From contig NZ_CP030848.1 of assembly GCF_008274825.1 (NCBI RefSeq), forward strand, positions 1,736,001-1,800,000: 64,000 nt of DNA, in the 5' to 3' direction. A program made the position numbers and the translations under genes. Source of the stretch: Sphingobacterium hotanense. GTDB lineage: Bacteria; Bacteroidota; Bacteroidia; Sphingobacteriales; Sphingobacteriaceae. This document shows positions 23,580-33,760 of this stretch, one piece after another (the first letter of the stretch is position 1; every line of letters begins with the position of its first letter). The notes beneath the pieces are model-generated. The model was not told the DNA's origin and ran no database searches. It saw only the letters and a list, made by a program, of their open reading frames with translations.

Positions 23580-26500
23580 ATGAACTCGCAGTGTACTCCG
23601 ACAAATGAGTCAGAGCGCTTGGATATGTTATACTCATTCGGTTTAATGGGACTTGGCAAGATGCCAGAACTCGATATTTTCGCCGAATTGGCATGCAGGA
23701 TTACCGCATGTCCATCTTCCATCATCGCAATAATGGAAGAAGATATGCAACGTATTCAAAGCTGTTTTGGCATTAATTTAGAAACCGTAGAAAGAAGGAA
23801 TACCGTCTGTCAATATACGATGATGAGCGAAGAGCCGCTCATGATTGAAGATACATTTCAAGATCCTAGAACGAAGGATAACCCATTGATTCGTGCTGCT
23901 GAAATTCGGTTCTATGCCGGCGTTCCGCTTTTAGACGATCGTGGCTTAGCCTTAGGCACCTTATGTGTTGTTGATTTTGTTACCAAAACGATATCGGAGG
24001 AACAGCTTTCGGAACTAGCGAAGCTAGCGGATGCTGTTGTAGCCTTATTATTAGCTAGGAGGAAATCGACCCAAGCGGCGTATTTTAAACAGATACTTTC
24101 TGTAACACAAAACATGATTTGTGTGCTCGATGACAATTTTATAATCAAAGAAGTCAATCCTGCGTTCGCTGATCTCATGGCTTTCTCGACTCGGGAAGCC
24201 GTGGGCATGAGTTTCCCTGAGGTGCTTCAGGCAAATGAAACTGTGCTCAAAGCACTACAATCAACCATAGAAACAAATGGAGAAGTACAGGTTCAGACAC
24301 GCACAGAAACGCCTTCGGAAGAGGAAGCTTTCATCAATTGGAATCTAAAATACAATCCCGACAATAAAGAGATCTTTGCATTCGGCCGCGACATAAGTAA
24401 GGAGAACGCTGAGAAAGTGAAGCTTTTGGTTTCCGAACGGAGATTCAGGAACTTCTTTGAGAATGGTATAGGGCTGATGAGTATGCATGACTTGGATGGA
24501 AATATTCTTCGGGTCAATGAAATGGGAAGAAAAGTCTTAGGCTATTCTTCGCATGAAGTTCAGGGTCTTAATCTTCTTGATCTTGTACCTCCTGAAAATC
24601 GTTCGCTAATTAAACCCTATCTAGAGCGAATAAAGCAAAAAGGTGAAGATAGTGGCATGATGGTGTTACGTCATAAGGATGGCGAATGGATCTATTGGTT
24701 ATATAATAACATTTTGGAGATCGACGCGGAGGGTAGTGCCTATGTCGTAAGTTCCGCGCTTAATATGAACGAGCGTATTACCTTAGAGAAAGATCTTCAG
24801 CACACAAAACAAATTCTAGAGCAAAGTAGTCAGGTCGCACAAGTTGGGGGCTGGGAAGTGGACCTCGCAAAAAATGAAATTTATTGGTCTGGTCCTACGC
24901 GCCAAATCCATGGCGTATCCGACGATTTTAAACCTACGCTTGAGAATGCATTCTCTTTCTTTGATGATGAGGACAGTCAGACTTTATCAGAACTCTTTAA
25001 GACGGCTATTTTATCCGGCAAATCCTATGATATTGAAACTCGACTGAGAAGAGCATCGGGCGAATATATCTGGATTCGAATTAAGGGTGTTCCGGAGATA
25101 ATTGATGGACGATGTACGCGCGTTTTTGGGATTATGCAAGACATCGATCAAACGAAACAGTTATTTCTGGAGCTAGAGCGAAAGGAGTCTATGTTGCAAA
25201 CGTTCGTCGATTATGTGCCTGCATCCGTAGCCATGTTTGATCAAGATTTGAATTATCTAACGATAAGCAAACAGTGGAAAGAAGAATTTCATTACATCGA
25301 CAATCATGTGCCAAATCGTAATCTTTATGAGGTATTCCCTAATATTCCAGAGCGGCGCAAGGAAATCTATCGTAAAGCTTTAGAAGGAATACCGTATAAA
25401 AATACAGATGAGGTTGTTAAGCGTGAAGAGCATGAACATGCCCAGCATTACAATTGGGAAGTGAGACCATGGCGATTACCTGATGGGACCATCGGCGGAA
25501 TTATTATATTCTCGCAAAATATATCCGAGTTAGTGGCTAAGAACGAAGAGCTGAAAAATGCCAAAAAACTTGCTGATATAGGAAGTAAGGCTAAATCAGA
25601 ATTCTTAGCAAATATGAGCCATGAGATTCGTACGCCTTTAAATGGTGTTATCGGATTTTCGGACCTACTATTGAAAACTCCACTGAACGATTTGCAGAAG
25701 CAATATCTAAAATATGTTAATGAGTCGGGAAATAATCTGCTTTCTATCATTAACGATATATTGGATTTCTCAAAGATTGAATCTGGAAAATTGGAGTTCT
25801 ACATAGACCAATACAATCCCTATGAGCTCGTCAATCAAGTAATACATGTTATTCTATACCAAGCGCAAAATAGGGGCATAGAGCTGCTCCTAAATATCGA
25901 ACAAGGTCTTCCAGATCTTATTTATATTGATGAGTCGCGAATAAAACAAGTTTTGATCAACCTCTTGGGGAATGCTGTGAAATTTACCGAGACAGGAGAA
26001 ATTGAGCTTCGTGTTGAAAGAACCAATATTGAGCAGGATAAAGTGAGACTTCGATTCTCGGTCCGCGATACGGGCATTGGTATATCGGAAGAAAAGCAAC
26101 ATCGCATATTCGATGCCTTTATGCAAGAAGATAGTTCTGTGAGTAAGCGTTTTGGTGGTACAGGACTTGGGCTGACAATTTCCAATAATATTTTGCGCTA
26201 TATGGGCAGTGAATTGTCGCTAGAAAGTAAGGTCAATGAAGGATCGATTTTCTCATTTGAGATTGAAGTGCCCTACGAATATACAGAAGAGCAGAATGAT
26301 GACTTATCGGTGGAGAATGTGCTCATCGTTGATGATAATGTAAATAACCGCGTAATTCTTGAGCATATGCTCGCTTATAAGGGAGTTAAGACGACTTCTG
26401 TCGGCAATGGGTTTGAAGCAATACAGCTTTATCTAGACGGAAAACGCTTTGACGCTATTTTGATGGATTACCGTATGCCAATATTGAATGGTTTAGAAAC

Positions 26501-27464
26501 CATCGGAAAGATCAAAGAATTCTTGAACCAACAGGGCGAACCTATCCCACTTCTAGTTTCACATTGTTCGTCTGAAGATCAGGAACATATGACGCAATTC
26601 CGTCAGGAACAGAATTCCTATTGTCTGACAAAGCCGATTATTTCTGAAGAATTATATAGGATTCTTCGACAAACCCAGACGACCGAAAAGTCTGTTGTTG
26701 AGGAACAAGAGTCTGCTAAGCACCTGGAAAAAGCGTTTCGTGTGCTTGTAGCGGATGATAACCCTGTAAATATGGCTTTGAACCTAAGGCTTGTTGAGGG
26801 CGTATTGCCACAATGTGAAACCGCCAGTGTGGAGAACGGTGTTCTTGCCGTAGAAGCCTGCGAAGCATCTGTTTTCGATTTGATTCTGATGGACATTCAG
26901 ATGCCATTGATGGATGGAATCGAAGCCACACAGCGCATCCGAACGATGAAGGGATACGAACAGGTGCCTATTATCGGTATCACTGCAGGGAATGTCATTG
27001 GTGAAAAGGAGAAATGTTTAGAAGTTGGAATGACCGATTTTCTCACGAAGCCAATTAAGGCTGGCGATTTTAAGACTATGGTGACGAAAGCAATGCAGGC
27101 TTTAGAAGCTGATTTAGTCAGCGAAGTCGAAATGTCTGTTCACTTCGACGAAAGCATAATGGATGAATCGACCGATAATGATGCCGACTTCAAACAAGAG
27201 TTTATCGGTATTGTTTTAGGAGAGTTGGAGCTGCAAAAAGAGCGGCTGAATCTCGCTCGCGAGGAAAGCGACGTTCCGCAGATCAAAAAGCTATTGCATA
27301 AACTTCGTGGAACGTCCAGTACAGCCGGGTTGATCCTGCTAAATAGAATGGCAGCTGATATGGAGGAGAAGTTTATAAATGGCAATTTACCATTCGATGA
27401 AATATCGAATTTGACCAACGAAATTGAATTATTACAGAAACTATTAATAAAAATTAAAGCGTAG
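23580..27464 (+). CDS. Hybrid sensor histidine kinase (GAF-PAS-HK-REC-REC-Hpt)
   Basis: 1294 residues with no membrane segment, so a cytoplasmic sensor. Order: GAF domain (about 20-165), four PAS-type domains (about 168-660), HisKA with the phospho-His H681 in NMSHEIRTPLNGVIGFS, HATPase (N-box NLLGNAVKFT, G1 DTGIGIS, G2 FGGTGLGL), first receiver with D963, second receiver with D1105 and a C-terminal Hpt domain with H1240 (LLHKLRGTSS). All phosphotransfer residues for a multistep relay are present. The next gene, 3 bp downstream, encodes a lone receiver that may take the phosphate from the Hpt. The operon continues with envelope-polysaccharide genes, so it probably controls their activity. The GAF and PAS ligands are unknown. 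Confidence 0.92.
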   Translation: MNSQCTPTNESERLDMLYSFGLMGLGKMPELDIFAELACRITACPSSIIAIMEEDMQRIQSCFGINLETVERRNTVCQYTMMSEEPLMIEDTFQDPRTKDNPLIRAAEIRFYAGVPLLDDRGLALGTLCVVDFVTKTISEEQLSELAKLADAVVALLLARRKSTQAAYFKQILSVTQNMICVLDDNFIIKEVNPAFADLMAFSTREAVGMSFPEVLQANETVLKALQSTIETNGEVQVQTRTETPSEEEAFINWNLKYNPDNKEIFAFGRDISKENAEKVKLLVSERRFRNFFENGIGLMSMHDLDGNILRVNEMGRKVLGYSSHEVQGLNLLDLVPPENRSLIKPYLERIKQKGEDSGMMVLRHKDGEWIYWLYNNILEIDAEGSAYVVSSALNMNERITLEKDLQHTKQILEQSSQVAQVGGWEVDLAKNEIYWSGPTRQIHGVSDDFKPTLENAFSFFDDEDSQTLSELFKTAILSGKSYDIETRLRRASGEYIWIRIKGVPEIIDGRCTRVFGIMQDIDQTKQLFLELERKESMLQTFVDYVPASVAMFDQDLNYLTISKQWKEEFHYIDNHVPNRNLYEVFPNIPERRKEIYRKALEGIPYKNTDEVVKREEHEHAQHYNWEVRPWRLPDGTIGGIIIFSQNISELVAKNEELKNAKKLADIGSKAKSEFLANMSHEIRTPLNGVIGFSDLLLKTPLNDLQKQYLKYVNESGNNLLSIINDILDFSKIESGKLEFYIDQYNPYELVNQVIHVILYQAQNRGIELLLNIEQGLPDLIYIDESRIKQVLINLLGNAVKFTETGEIELRVERTNIEQDKVRLRFSVRDTGIGISEEKQHRIFDAFMQEDSSVSKRFGGTGLGLTISNNILRYMGSELSLESKVNEGSIFSFEIEVPYEYTEEQNDDLSVENVLIVDDNVNNRVILEHMLAYKGVKTTSVGNGFEAIQLYLDGKRFDAILMDYRMPILNGLETIGKIKEFLNQQGEPIPLLVSHCSSEDQEHMTQFRQEQNSYCLTKPIISEELYRILRQTQTTEKSVVEEQESAKHLEKAFRVLVADDNPVNMALNLRLVEGVLPQCETASVENGVLAVEACEASVFDLILMDIQMPLMDGIEATQRIRTMKGYEQVPIIGITAGNVIGEKEKCLEVGMTDFLTKPIKAGDFKTMVTKAMQALEADLVSEVEMSVHFDESIMDESTDNDADFKQEFIGIVLGELELQKERLNLAREESDVPQIKKLLHKLRGTSSTAGLILLNRMAADMEEKFINGNLPFDEISNLTNEIELLQKLLIKIKA

Positions 27465-27467
27465 AAG

Positions 27468-27827
27468 ATGGTTGTGTTATTAGCCGAAGATGATGAATTG
27501 ATTCTTAAAACTATTGAGCATAAACTAAAAAAAGAAGGATTTGAAGTAATTCTTACGAGAAATGGGCAAGAGGCGATCGAATTGATAAGAAGTCAAAAAA
27601 TTGATTTAATCATTAGCGATATCATGATGCCTTTTGCTTCTGGAATAGAAATTCTTGCTGAAGTAAAACTGTTGGAGCAACCTATTCCAATCATCATGCT
27701 CTCTAGCATGGGACAGGAGGAAATCGTCATTGAAGCATTCGAAATGGGAGCTTCTGATTATATGATCAAACCTTTTAGTCCTAATGAATTGATTCTGCGT
27801 ATAAATAAATTATTGAACAGACCATAG
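27468..27827 (+). CDS. Single-domain response regulator (CheY-like)
   Basis: 119 residues, a receiver only: acidic pocket EDD (7-9), phospho-Asp D51 in LIISDIMMP, Ser/Thr switch in IIMLSS and Lys in YMIKPFSP. There is no output domain, so it must act by protein contact. It follows the hybrid kinase by 3 bp and precedes the HEAT-like membrane protein by 7 bp. Allosteric control of the downstream glycosyltransferase machinery is a reasonable inference. Confidence 0.9.
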   Translation: MVVLLAEDDELILKTIEHKLKKEGFEVILTRNGQEAIELIRSQKIDLIISDIMMPFASGIEILAEVKLLEQPIPIIMLSSMGQEEIVIEAFEMGASDYMIKPFSPNELILRINKLLNRP

Positions 27828-27834
27828 GAGGAAG

Positions 27835-28902
27835 ATGGAGCCGGTACTCACCCTACATGAACTAATGATCGGAATCTTAACAATTTTGATTCTCGTTTTT
27901 TTAGTTATTCTTGCCCTTTTGATTTTCAGTTTTCGCGAATATAAGATCGTAGAAAGCAGACAGCTGTGGAAGAAACTGGTGGAGGAGTATTTAGCCAAAG
28001 TCATCATAGAAGGGTCTGTTGATGAGGTGTATATCGATAAGGATATCACGTATTACTTAAAATATAGAGAGTTTCGTCGTTATTTTCTTAATCGCTTGGT
28101 TGAATCTGAACGCAAGTTCTCCGGCGTCGCTGCTCAAATATTGAAACGCGTATTCTACATCTATCATTTGAATGAGGAAGCTTATGCACTATTAAGGAGC
28201 AAAAAGCCCTATTTGATAGCTAGAGGTATTCAGGTTTTGAAGGTGATGCGAGCCGAAGAGGCTCTTCCAGAAATCAAGTCAATGCTGAATCACAATCACC
28301 TTAGTGTTAGGCAGGAAGCACAATACGCTATAGTATACTTCGAAGGCTTTGAGGGATTGGCTTTTCTGGATCAGTTCAACGGAGTACTATCCGACTGGCA
28401 ACAGTTACGTATCATCAGTTTTATTAAGCAGTTGCCAAAGGATGCAATTCCAAGATTGCTCAGGTGGCTTTATGGCGCAAACCCCTCCGTTATCATATTT
28501 TCACTAAAACTTATTCAAAAATTCAAAGTGCTAGAGCTACATGCTGATTTAATTCAAATATTGAATTATCCGAATCATGCTGTGCAGCTGGAAGTGATAC
28601 GCACAATGTTCAGTCTTGATGTATTCGATACTTCGGAACAGCTTGTGGCGCGATTTCCGTTCATGGAAGAGGCACAGCAGCAGGAGATCATCAAAGGTTT
28701 GGGTTATACCCGTGCAAGAGATCAGATTGACTTTTTAAAAAAGGAGTTGAGTATTTACCCTACGCAAAGAGGAAGAGTGAATATTGCTGATTCACTTTTT
28801 TCGATAGGTGAATTTAATTATTTGAATAACTTAAGGTTATCTCTTAACGAAGGAGATCCAAATCTACTAGTTTTAAACCACGTATTGGATAATAAGCGAT
28901 GA
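27835..28902 (+). CDS. Membrane-anchored HEAT-repeat-like protein
   Basis: 355 residues: one N-terminal membrane helix (about 10-32, ILTILILVFLVILALLIF) and a long cytoplasmic part of short helical pairs (YLIARGIQVLKVMRAEEALPEIKSML, HLSVRQEAQYAIVYF) that look like HEAT/armadillo repeats. It has no catalytic motif. Its stop overlaps the next start by 4 bp. Sitting between a lone receiver and a processive glycosyltransferase, it is a good candidate adaptor that links the phosphorylated receiver to the synthase. That role is inference. Confidence 0.75.
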   Translation: MEPVLTLHELMIGILTILILVFLVILALLIFSFREYKIVESRQLWKKLVEEYLAKVIIEGSVDEVYIDKDITYYLKYREFRRYFLNRLVESERKFSGVAAQILKRVFYIYHLNEEAYALLRSKKPYLIARGIQVLKVMRAEEALPEIKSMLNHNHLSVRQEAQYAIVYFEGFEGLAFLDQFNGVLSDWQQLRIISFIKQLPKDAIPRLLRWLYGANPSVIIFSLKLIQKFKVLELHADLIQILNYPNHAVQLEVIRTMFSLDVFDTSEQLVARFPFMEEAQQQEIIKGLGYTRARDQIDFLKKELSIYPTQRGRVNIADSLFSIGEFNYLNNLRLSLNEGDPNLLVLNHVLDNKR

Positions 28903-31900
28903 ACGAAATAGCAAAGGTCATTTACGAAATTGTTGTCTGGCTATTCTTGATCTATTCAATGGGAATATTCAGTGTCTATACTTGGATCGCCATATTTTCC
29001 TATGGCGCCGTAACGCGTTATAAATACGGCAATATCTATACGGACTATTCGTTAATTGCCACGAATCCGAATGCACCAAGTTTTAGCCTGATTGCGCCTG
29101 CTTATAATGAGGGAAAGACAATTGTAGAAAACGTGCGATCCTTGTTATCGATCTACTACAATAAGTTAGAGATTATTATTGTCAATGACGGTTCTAAAGA
29201 TGATTCCATCGAAAGACTTGTCGAAGCTTATCATTTAGAGAAAGTAAGCTACGCAATAAGCGGCAATTTGAAAACTCAAGAAGTAGTTCAGGTTTATAAG
29301 AGTAAGAATCCTGCATTCAGGAAGTTAATTGTCGTAGATAAGAAGAATGGGGGTAAGGCAGATGCACTCAACGTAGGGATAAATATTTCCAAAAGCGATT
29401 ATATTGTCTGTATTGATGTCGATTGTATTATTGATCAGGAGGCGATACTAAAGCTTGCCAAGCCTTTTATGGAGCAAGAGGATAAGCGGTTAATTGCGTG
29501 CGGAGGTGTTATTCGTTTAGCGAATAATTGTAAGATAGAGAATGGCAAGGTGGTCGAAGTTAATCTGCCTAAAACCTGGTTAGGGCGGAGCCAGGCGTTG
29601 GAATATATCCGAGCATTTGTGTTAGGCCGAATGGCATGGTCAAGAGCGAGCGGATTAATTTTGATTTCAGGGGCATTTGGAGCCTTTGACAAGGAGATTG
29701 TGCTTGCCTGTGGAGGATATGACCATAGCACCGTTGGAGAGGATATGGAGCTTGTCGTGCGGATGAGACGCTACATGATTGAAAAAGATCTACCACATCA
29801 GGTTATCAATATTCCGGATCCTCTTTGTTGGACGGAAGTACCTGAAGATAAGGAAGTGTTAAAAAAGCAAAGAAACCGCTGGATGCGGGGCACCATGGAA
29901 ACCCTTTGGACACATCGTAAATTGATGTTCAACCCGAAATACGGTAAACTGGGTATGCTAAGCCTACCGTATTGGTTTTTCTTTGAATTCTTGGGTCCCT
30001 TTGTGGAATTTACAGGCTATATTATCTTCATTCTTTTTGTACTGTTTGGGATTATTAATTGGACATTCTTTTTCGCCTTATTCCTGCTCGTTGTATTTTC
30101 CAGTATTCTGTATTCCGTCTATGCGGTTTCGGTGGATTTGGTTAGCCATCAAGTATATTCCAAGCGAAAAGATCTAACCACACTGATTGCAACGGCTGCC
30201 CTCGAACCGTTTTATTTCCATCCCTTGGTCGTACGCGCCGGAATTGCCGGTATGGTCGATTATTTTAGGAAAAAGAATGGATGGGGAGAAATGACGAGAC
30301 AAGGGTTCTCGCAGGAGAAGGACGAAAGCTTTAAAGAAAAAGCCTTGCGCTATGGCAAATGGCTCATGGAGCAATTTAGTCCTGTGGCGCTTGTTTATCT
30401 CATCTTTGTTCTGCTGACAAGCATTGCGGAATGGTTTATTTATGGAAGCAGCGTTCAGCAGTTCAAAACCATGGAATCATTTGCTGTGCTGTTGGCCAAT
30501 AATGCCCTAACGGCTATGGTTTTTCTTTTACCAGTAGCGGCAGTTTATCTTTTGATTTCATTGTCCCATGAGCGTTTAGCCAATTGGATGTTGCCAATTA
30601 TTACAGCCGCTGCAGTGACCATTCAATTAATTTTAGCTTTCTATTTTATTGAGTCCCGAAACCTCTTGGGAACAGATCTTTTCTTTTACTCTTCCGAAGA
30701 ACTAATTGGAATTCTTCGTGCAAGTAATGTTCTTAATTGGTTGAATGTATTTCTGTTAATGATAGGACTGCTAGCCCTAATCATGAGTATAAAATTCCTG
30801 AGCAGTAAAATTAAGGGTTCGACGATAAAGGCGCTTTCCATTTTATCAGCGGGTTTTATAGCATTGATTTACCTCGCTTTATTTGGTGCAGTAACCGGGA
30901 GCTCCAAGGATGACTTTATGCAGACTGCTGAACGCAGTAAGCTAGGGTTCTTTCTCTACAGCAACGCCGATCTATTATCGGATAATATTGGAGATCGTGT
31001 ATTTGCTAGTTCGATTGAGTCGTCCGTCGGTTCACTGAACGCAGCTTACCCATTCCTGCAGAATGAGCAGACTATGGATGTGTTTGGCCAGTATTTCCAG
31101 AAAGCTGAAAAAGCACCTAACTTAGTTTTAATTTTAGTTGAAGGCCTCGGCAAAGCATATAGCAGTTCGGATGGCTACATAGGAGACTTTACGCCTTTCT
31201 TAAACCAGCTCAAAGACAGTTCCTTGGTATGGGATAATAATTTAAGTTCCTCCGGAAGAACATTTTCAGTACTGCCGACGGTACTAGGTTCACTACCTTT
31301 TGGTACCTCCGGTTTTCTTGAACAAAAAGATTATCCTGAGCACTTTAACTTGCTGAATGTTTTAGCTTTTAACGGATTTAAAACAGGGTTTGTTTACGGT
31401 GGAGATTCTAACTTCGATTTTATGGCGAAGTATCTAAAAGCTAATAATATAGATGTACTCCTCGATGAGTCGAGCTTCCCTGCCGGCTATCGGAGACTTC
31501 CAGGTACAAATGGCGAGAGTTGGGGTTATGAAGATCAAGCGGTGCTTTCTCAGTTAAGTGCACTGTCGGAAAAGCAGTCCGAACCTTATTTCCATATTAC
31601 ACTAACACTATCCACGCATAATCCGTTTTTGATCAATGATGCGCAAAAATACGAGGCACTTTTTCAAGCGCGCTTACAACAGCTTAAACTGCCCAAAGCC
31701 AAATACGGCCTGGCAATGGAAAATAAAAAGCAACTGATTTCGGTCATCAACGCCGATGATGCTTTGCGTCAATTCTTTGCAGATTATCGTCAGCGCGAAG
31801 AGTTCAAAAATACTATATTTATTATCACTGGGGATCATGCCATGCCTGAGATACCGTTGCAGAGCAAGATCGATCGTTATCACGTGCCATTACTTGTGTA

Positions 31901-32303
31901 CTCGCCTCTATTAAAAAATAAACGCAAGTTTCATCATACCGTAAGCCATTTTGATATTGCGCCATCCATTTTAGCTTACTATCGAGAAAATTACCAGCTA
32001 CGAACTCCTGAACAGGTAACTTGGATAGGGAAGGGTCTAGACGTCGGTGCTGCCAAGCAGAGCATGGGGGTTCCTATTATGCAAAGCAAATCTCAACTGA
32101 TTGACTTTGTGTATTCCAACGTGCATATCAATGATAATCGTGCATTTAAGTTGGATAATAAGTTGTCTGAAGATGCGATTGGCGACGCGAATGCGGATCC
32201 AACAACGAAAAAACGATTTGATGCGTTCCGCGAGATGAACAAGCAGTTTATCAAATCGTCTTCTCTGTTGCCAGATTCAATCTACAACAAGTTTTTCCAG
32301 TAG
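28899..32303 (+). CDS. GT2 glycosyltransferase fused to LtaS-like phosphotransferase/sulfatase domain
   Basis: 1134 residues. The N-terminal half is a processive GT2 synthase: a membrane helix, the GT-A domain (APAYNEGKT, NDGSKDD, DVDC, GEDME), Q-x-x-R-W as KKQRNRWMRG, then membrane helices. A second membrane block (about 490-670) leads to an extracytoplasmic alkaline-phosphatase-fold domain like lipoteichoic-acid synthase: E748 in LVEGLG, candidate nucleophile T788 in SGRTFSVLPT, WGYED, THNPF, and D979-H980 in TGDHAMPE. It would make a beta-linked polysaccharide and modify it with a phospho-substituent (glycerophosphate or phosphoethanolamine) on one polypeptide. The substrate is unknown. 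It overlaps the HEAT-like gene by 4 bp and stops 6 bp from a convergent outer-membrane gene likely to belong to the same export path. Confidence 0.88.
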   Translation: MNEIAKVIYEIVVWLFLIYSMGIFSVYTWIAIFSYGAVTRYKYGNIYTDYSLIATNPNAPSFSLIAPAYNEGKTIVENVRSLLSIYYNKLEIIIVNDGSKDDSIERLVEAYHLEKVSYAISGNLKTQEVVQVYKSKNPAFRKLIVVDKKNGGKADALNVGINISKSDYIVCIDVDCIIDQEAILKLAKPFMEQEDKRLIACGGVIRLANNCKIENGKVVEVNLPKTWLGRSQALEYIRAFVLGRMAWSRASGLILISGAFGAFDKEIVLACGGYDHSTVGEDMELVVRMRRYMIEKDLPHQVINIPDPLCWTEVPEDKEVLKKQRNRWMRGTMETLWTHRKLMFNPKYGKLGMLSLPYWFFFEFLGPFVEFTGYIIFILFVLFGIINWTFFFALFLLVVFSSILYSVYAVSVDLVSHQVYSKRKDLTTLIATAALEPFYFHPLVVRAGIAGMVDYFRKKNGWGEMTRQGFSQEKDESFKEKALRYGKWLMEQFSPVALVYLIFVLLTSIAEWFIYGSSVQQFKTMESFAVLLANNALTAMVFLLPVAAVYLLISLSHERLANWMLPIITAAAVTIQLILAFYFIESRNLLGTDLFFYSSEELIGILRASNVLNWLNVFLLMIGLLALIMSIKFLSSKIKGSTIKALSILSAGFIALIYLALFGAVTGSSKDDFMQTAERSKLGFFLYSNADLLSDNIGDRVFASSIESSVGSLNAAYPFLQNEQTMDVFGQYFQKAEKAPNLVLILVEGLGKAYSSSDGYIGDFTPFLNQLKDSSLVWDNNLSSSGRTFSVLPTVLGSLPFGTSGFLEQKDYPEHFNLLNVLAFNGFKTGFVYGGDSNFDFMAKYLKANNIDVLLDESSFPAGYRRLPGTNGESWGYEDQAVLSQLSALSEKQSEPYFHITLTLSTHNPFLINDAQKYEALFQARLQQLKLPKAKYGLAMENKKQLISVINADDALRQFFADYRQREEFKNTIFIITGDHAMPEIPLQSKIDRYHVPLLVYSPLLKNKRKFHHTVSHFDIAPSILAYYRENYQLRTPEQVTWIGKGLDVGAAKQSMGVPIMQSKSQLIDFVYSNVHINDNRAFKLDNKLSEDAIGDANADPTTKKRFDAFREMNKQFIKSSSLLPDSIYNKFFQ

Positions 32304-32309
32304 CAGATT

Positions 32310-33563
32310 TTAGAATCTGCGTCTGTAACCAACCGTTATGTCTATTTGATTGTCTTTAACTTCTGGTTGATACTCTACATTGTAGTATGTGCCGGAAATG
32401 GAGAACAGGTTTTTCTCTTTTACGCTCAGGTTATATTCTAATCCGGTTTTAAAAGTTTTCAATTTATAGCTATCGTCCGTTAGGAGGTTCTCTCGGTTCT
32501 CTTCCGGACTTATACCAGAGCCAACGATAAGTCCAAAGTAATCGTCCGCACCTTTTGTATAATAGCGTACTGTACCGGCGTAGGAATGCGAAATATTATC
32601 ATCGCCAGGTGTTAAATATGTCCGAGCGTTGAACCAAAAGTTCTTATAGTACTTTCCTACGGATGCGGTATACATCCATACATTCTCAGTGAATTTCAAT
32701 TGCCTATACCCAACTTCAGCTTCAAAGCTTGCTGGCAAATTAGCGTATAAGGAGGCTCCGGTTCTAAACTTTGGGAAAATACCGTCGCTATTGGAATAGC
32801 CGGTTCCTAAGTACATATAGAACATTTTAGATAAACGTGGGTAAGCTTCAAGTTCAAATTGCGTTCCGTTGCTACCAAATTTATTTGCAAAGTTGGTTCT
32901 AAAAATGAAGGAGCCAATCGGCGTGCCTCTCTTATAACTTACACCCACAATATGCCAATCATCCGCAAATTGCTTGTCGAAGTGCATCCAATTATATGTA
33001 ACGCCTATCTCATTTCCACCAACCTGCTCACGGATAGCATTTACTAATTCGCGTGCATCGCTATTCTTCGGGTCTACGGCAAGCAGTTCATTTAGCTGTT
33101 CGTTGGCTTCTGCGTAGCGCTTTGACGCATTTAAAACCTTTGCCTTCAGCAATAATAAATCCGTCGATTGAGGATGTGAAGATAGACCACGGTTCACAAC
33201 ACGAAGGGCCTCTTCATTTTGGTCTTCCCAATATTCTAAGGATCCAAACGCTAAATGGAAATCCTCGTCGGTCGTATTTTTTAATTCTAATTGCTTGAAT
33301 ACCATCCTCGCAGAATCAGGCTGATCCATCCAAGTATATAATCTACCTAGAAATACGCTGATGTCGGTATAATCGGGACTTTTTTGTAAGGCCTGTTTTG
33401 CTAAACCAACAGCTGCCTTATAATTTTTATTGTCAAAAGCTTCGGTACGTGCTCGTAAGAATAGTTCGTCAGAATTAAGAGTTCCATCCTGTGCAAAGAG
33501 CACATTTAATTGAATGGAACATAGCATGGCTAGGGTAAGAAAGCTAATTAGTGTTGATTTCAT
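32310..33563 (-). CDS. TPR plus YaiO-family outer-membrane beta-barrel
   Basis: 417 residues from the ATG at 33563, which starts a proper signal peptide (ending near LFAQ); an upstream in-frame ATG adds nine residues. Residues about 30-180 form TPR repeats (AVGLAKQALQKSPDYTD, AEANEQLNELLAVDPKN). Residues about 195-417 form a YaiO-type barrel with alternating aromatic strands and a terminal VGYRRRF. A TPR-barrel layout is also used by the polysaccharide exporter PgaA. It is convergent with the glycosyltransferase fusion gene with only 6 bp between stops, and probably exports or organises that polymer. Confidence 0.85.
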   Translation of the reverse strand: MKSTLISFLTLAMLCSIQLNVLFAQDGTLNSDELFLRARTEAFDNKNYKAAVGLAKQALQKSPDYTDISVFLGRLYTWMDQPDSARMVFKQLELKNTTDEDFHLAFGSLEYWEDQNEEALRVVNRGLSSHPQSTDLLLLKAKVLNASKRYAEANEQLNELLAVDPKNSDARELVNAIREQVGGNEIGVTYNWMHFDKQFADDWHIVGVSYKRGTPIGSFIFRTNFANKFGSNGTQFELEAYPRLSKMFYMYLGTGYSNSDGIFPKFRTGASLYANLPASFEAEVGYRQLKFTENVWMYTASVGKYYKNFWFNARTYLTPGDDNISHSYAGTVRYYTKGADDYFGLIVGSGISPEENRENLLTDDSYKLKTFKTGLEYNLSVKEKNLFSISGTYYNVEYQPEVKDNQIDITVGYRRRF

Positions 33564-33760
33564 AAGCAGAATCTTCTGTAGATGGGACAAAGTTACTTGT
33601 TTTTACGGCTTTAAGTATAGAAAAAGCCAATTTATTTGTGTGATGTTTTTTCCTTACCGTGCACTAGAGGTTGATAATCGATGCCATCTGAAAAAATGGA
33701 AAAGATCGATTGATATGTGGCTTAGCCAAACAATTGCATGCTCATGCTCGTTCTCTTGAT

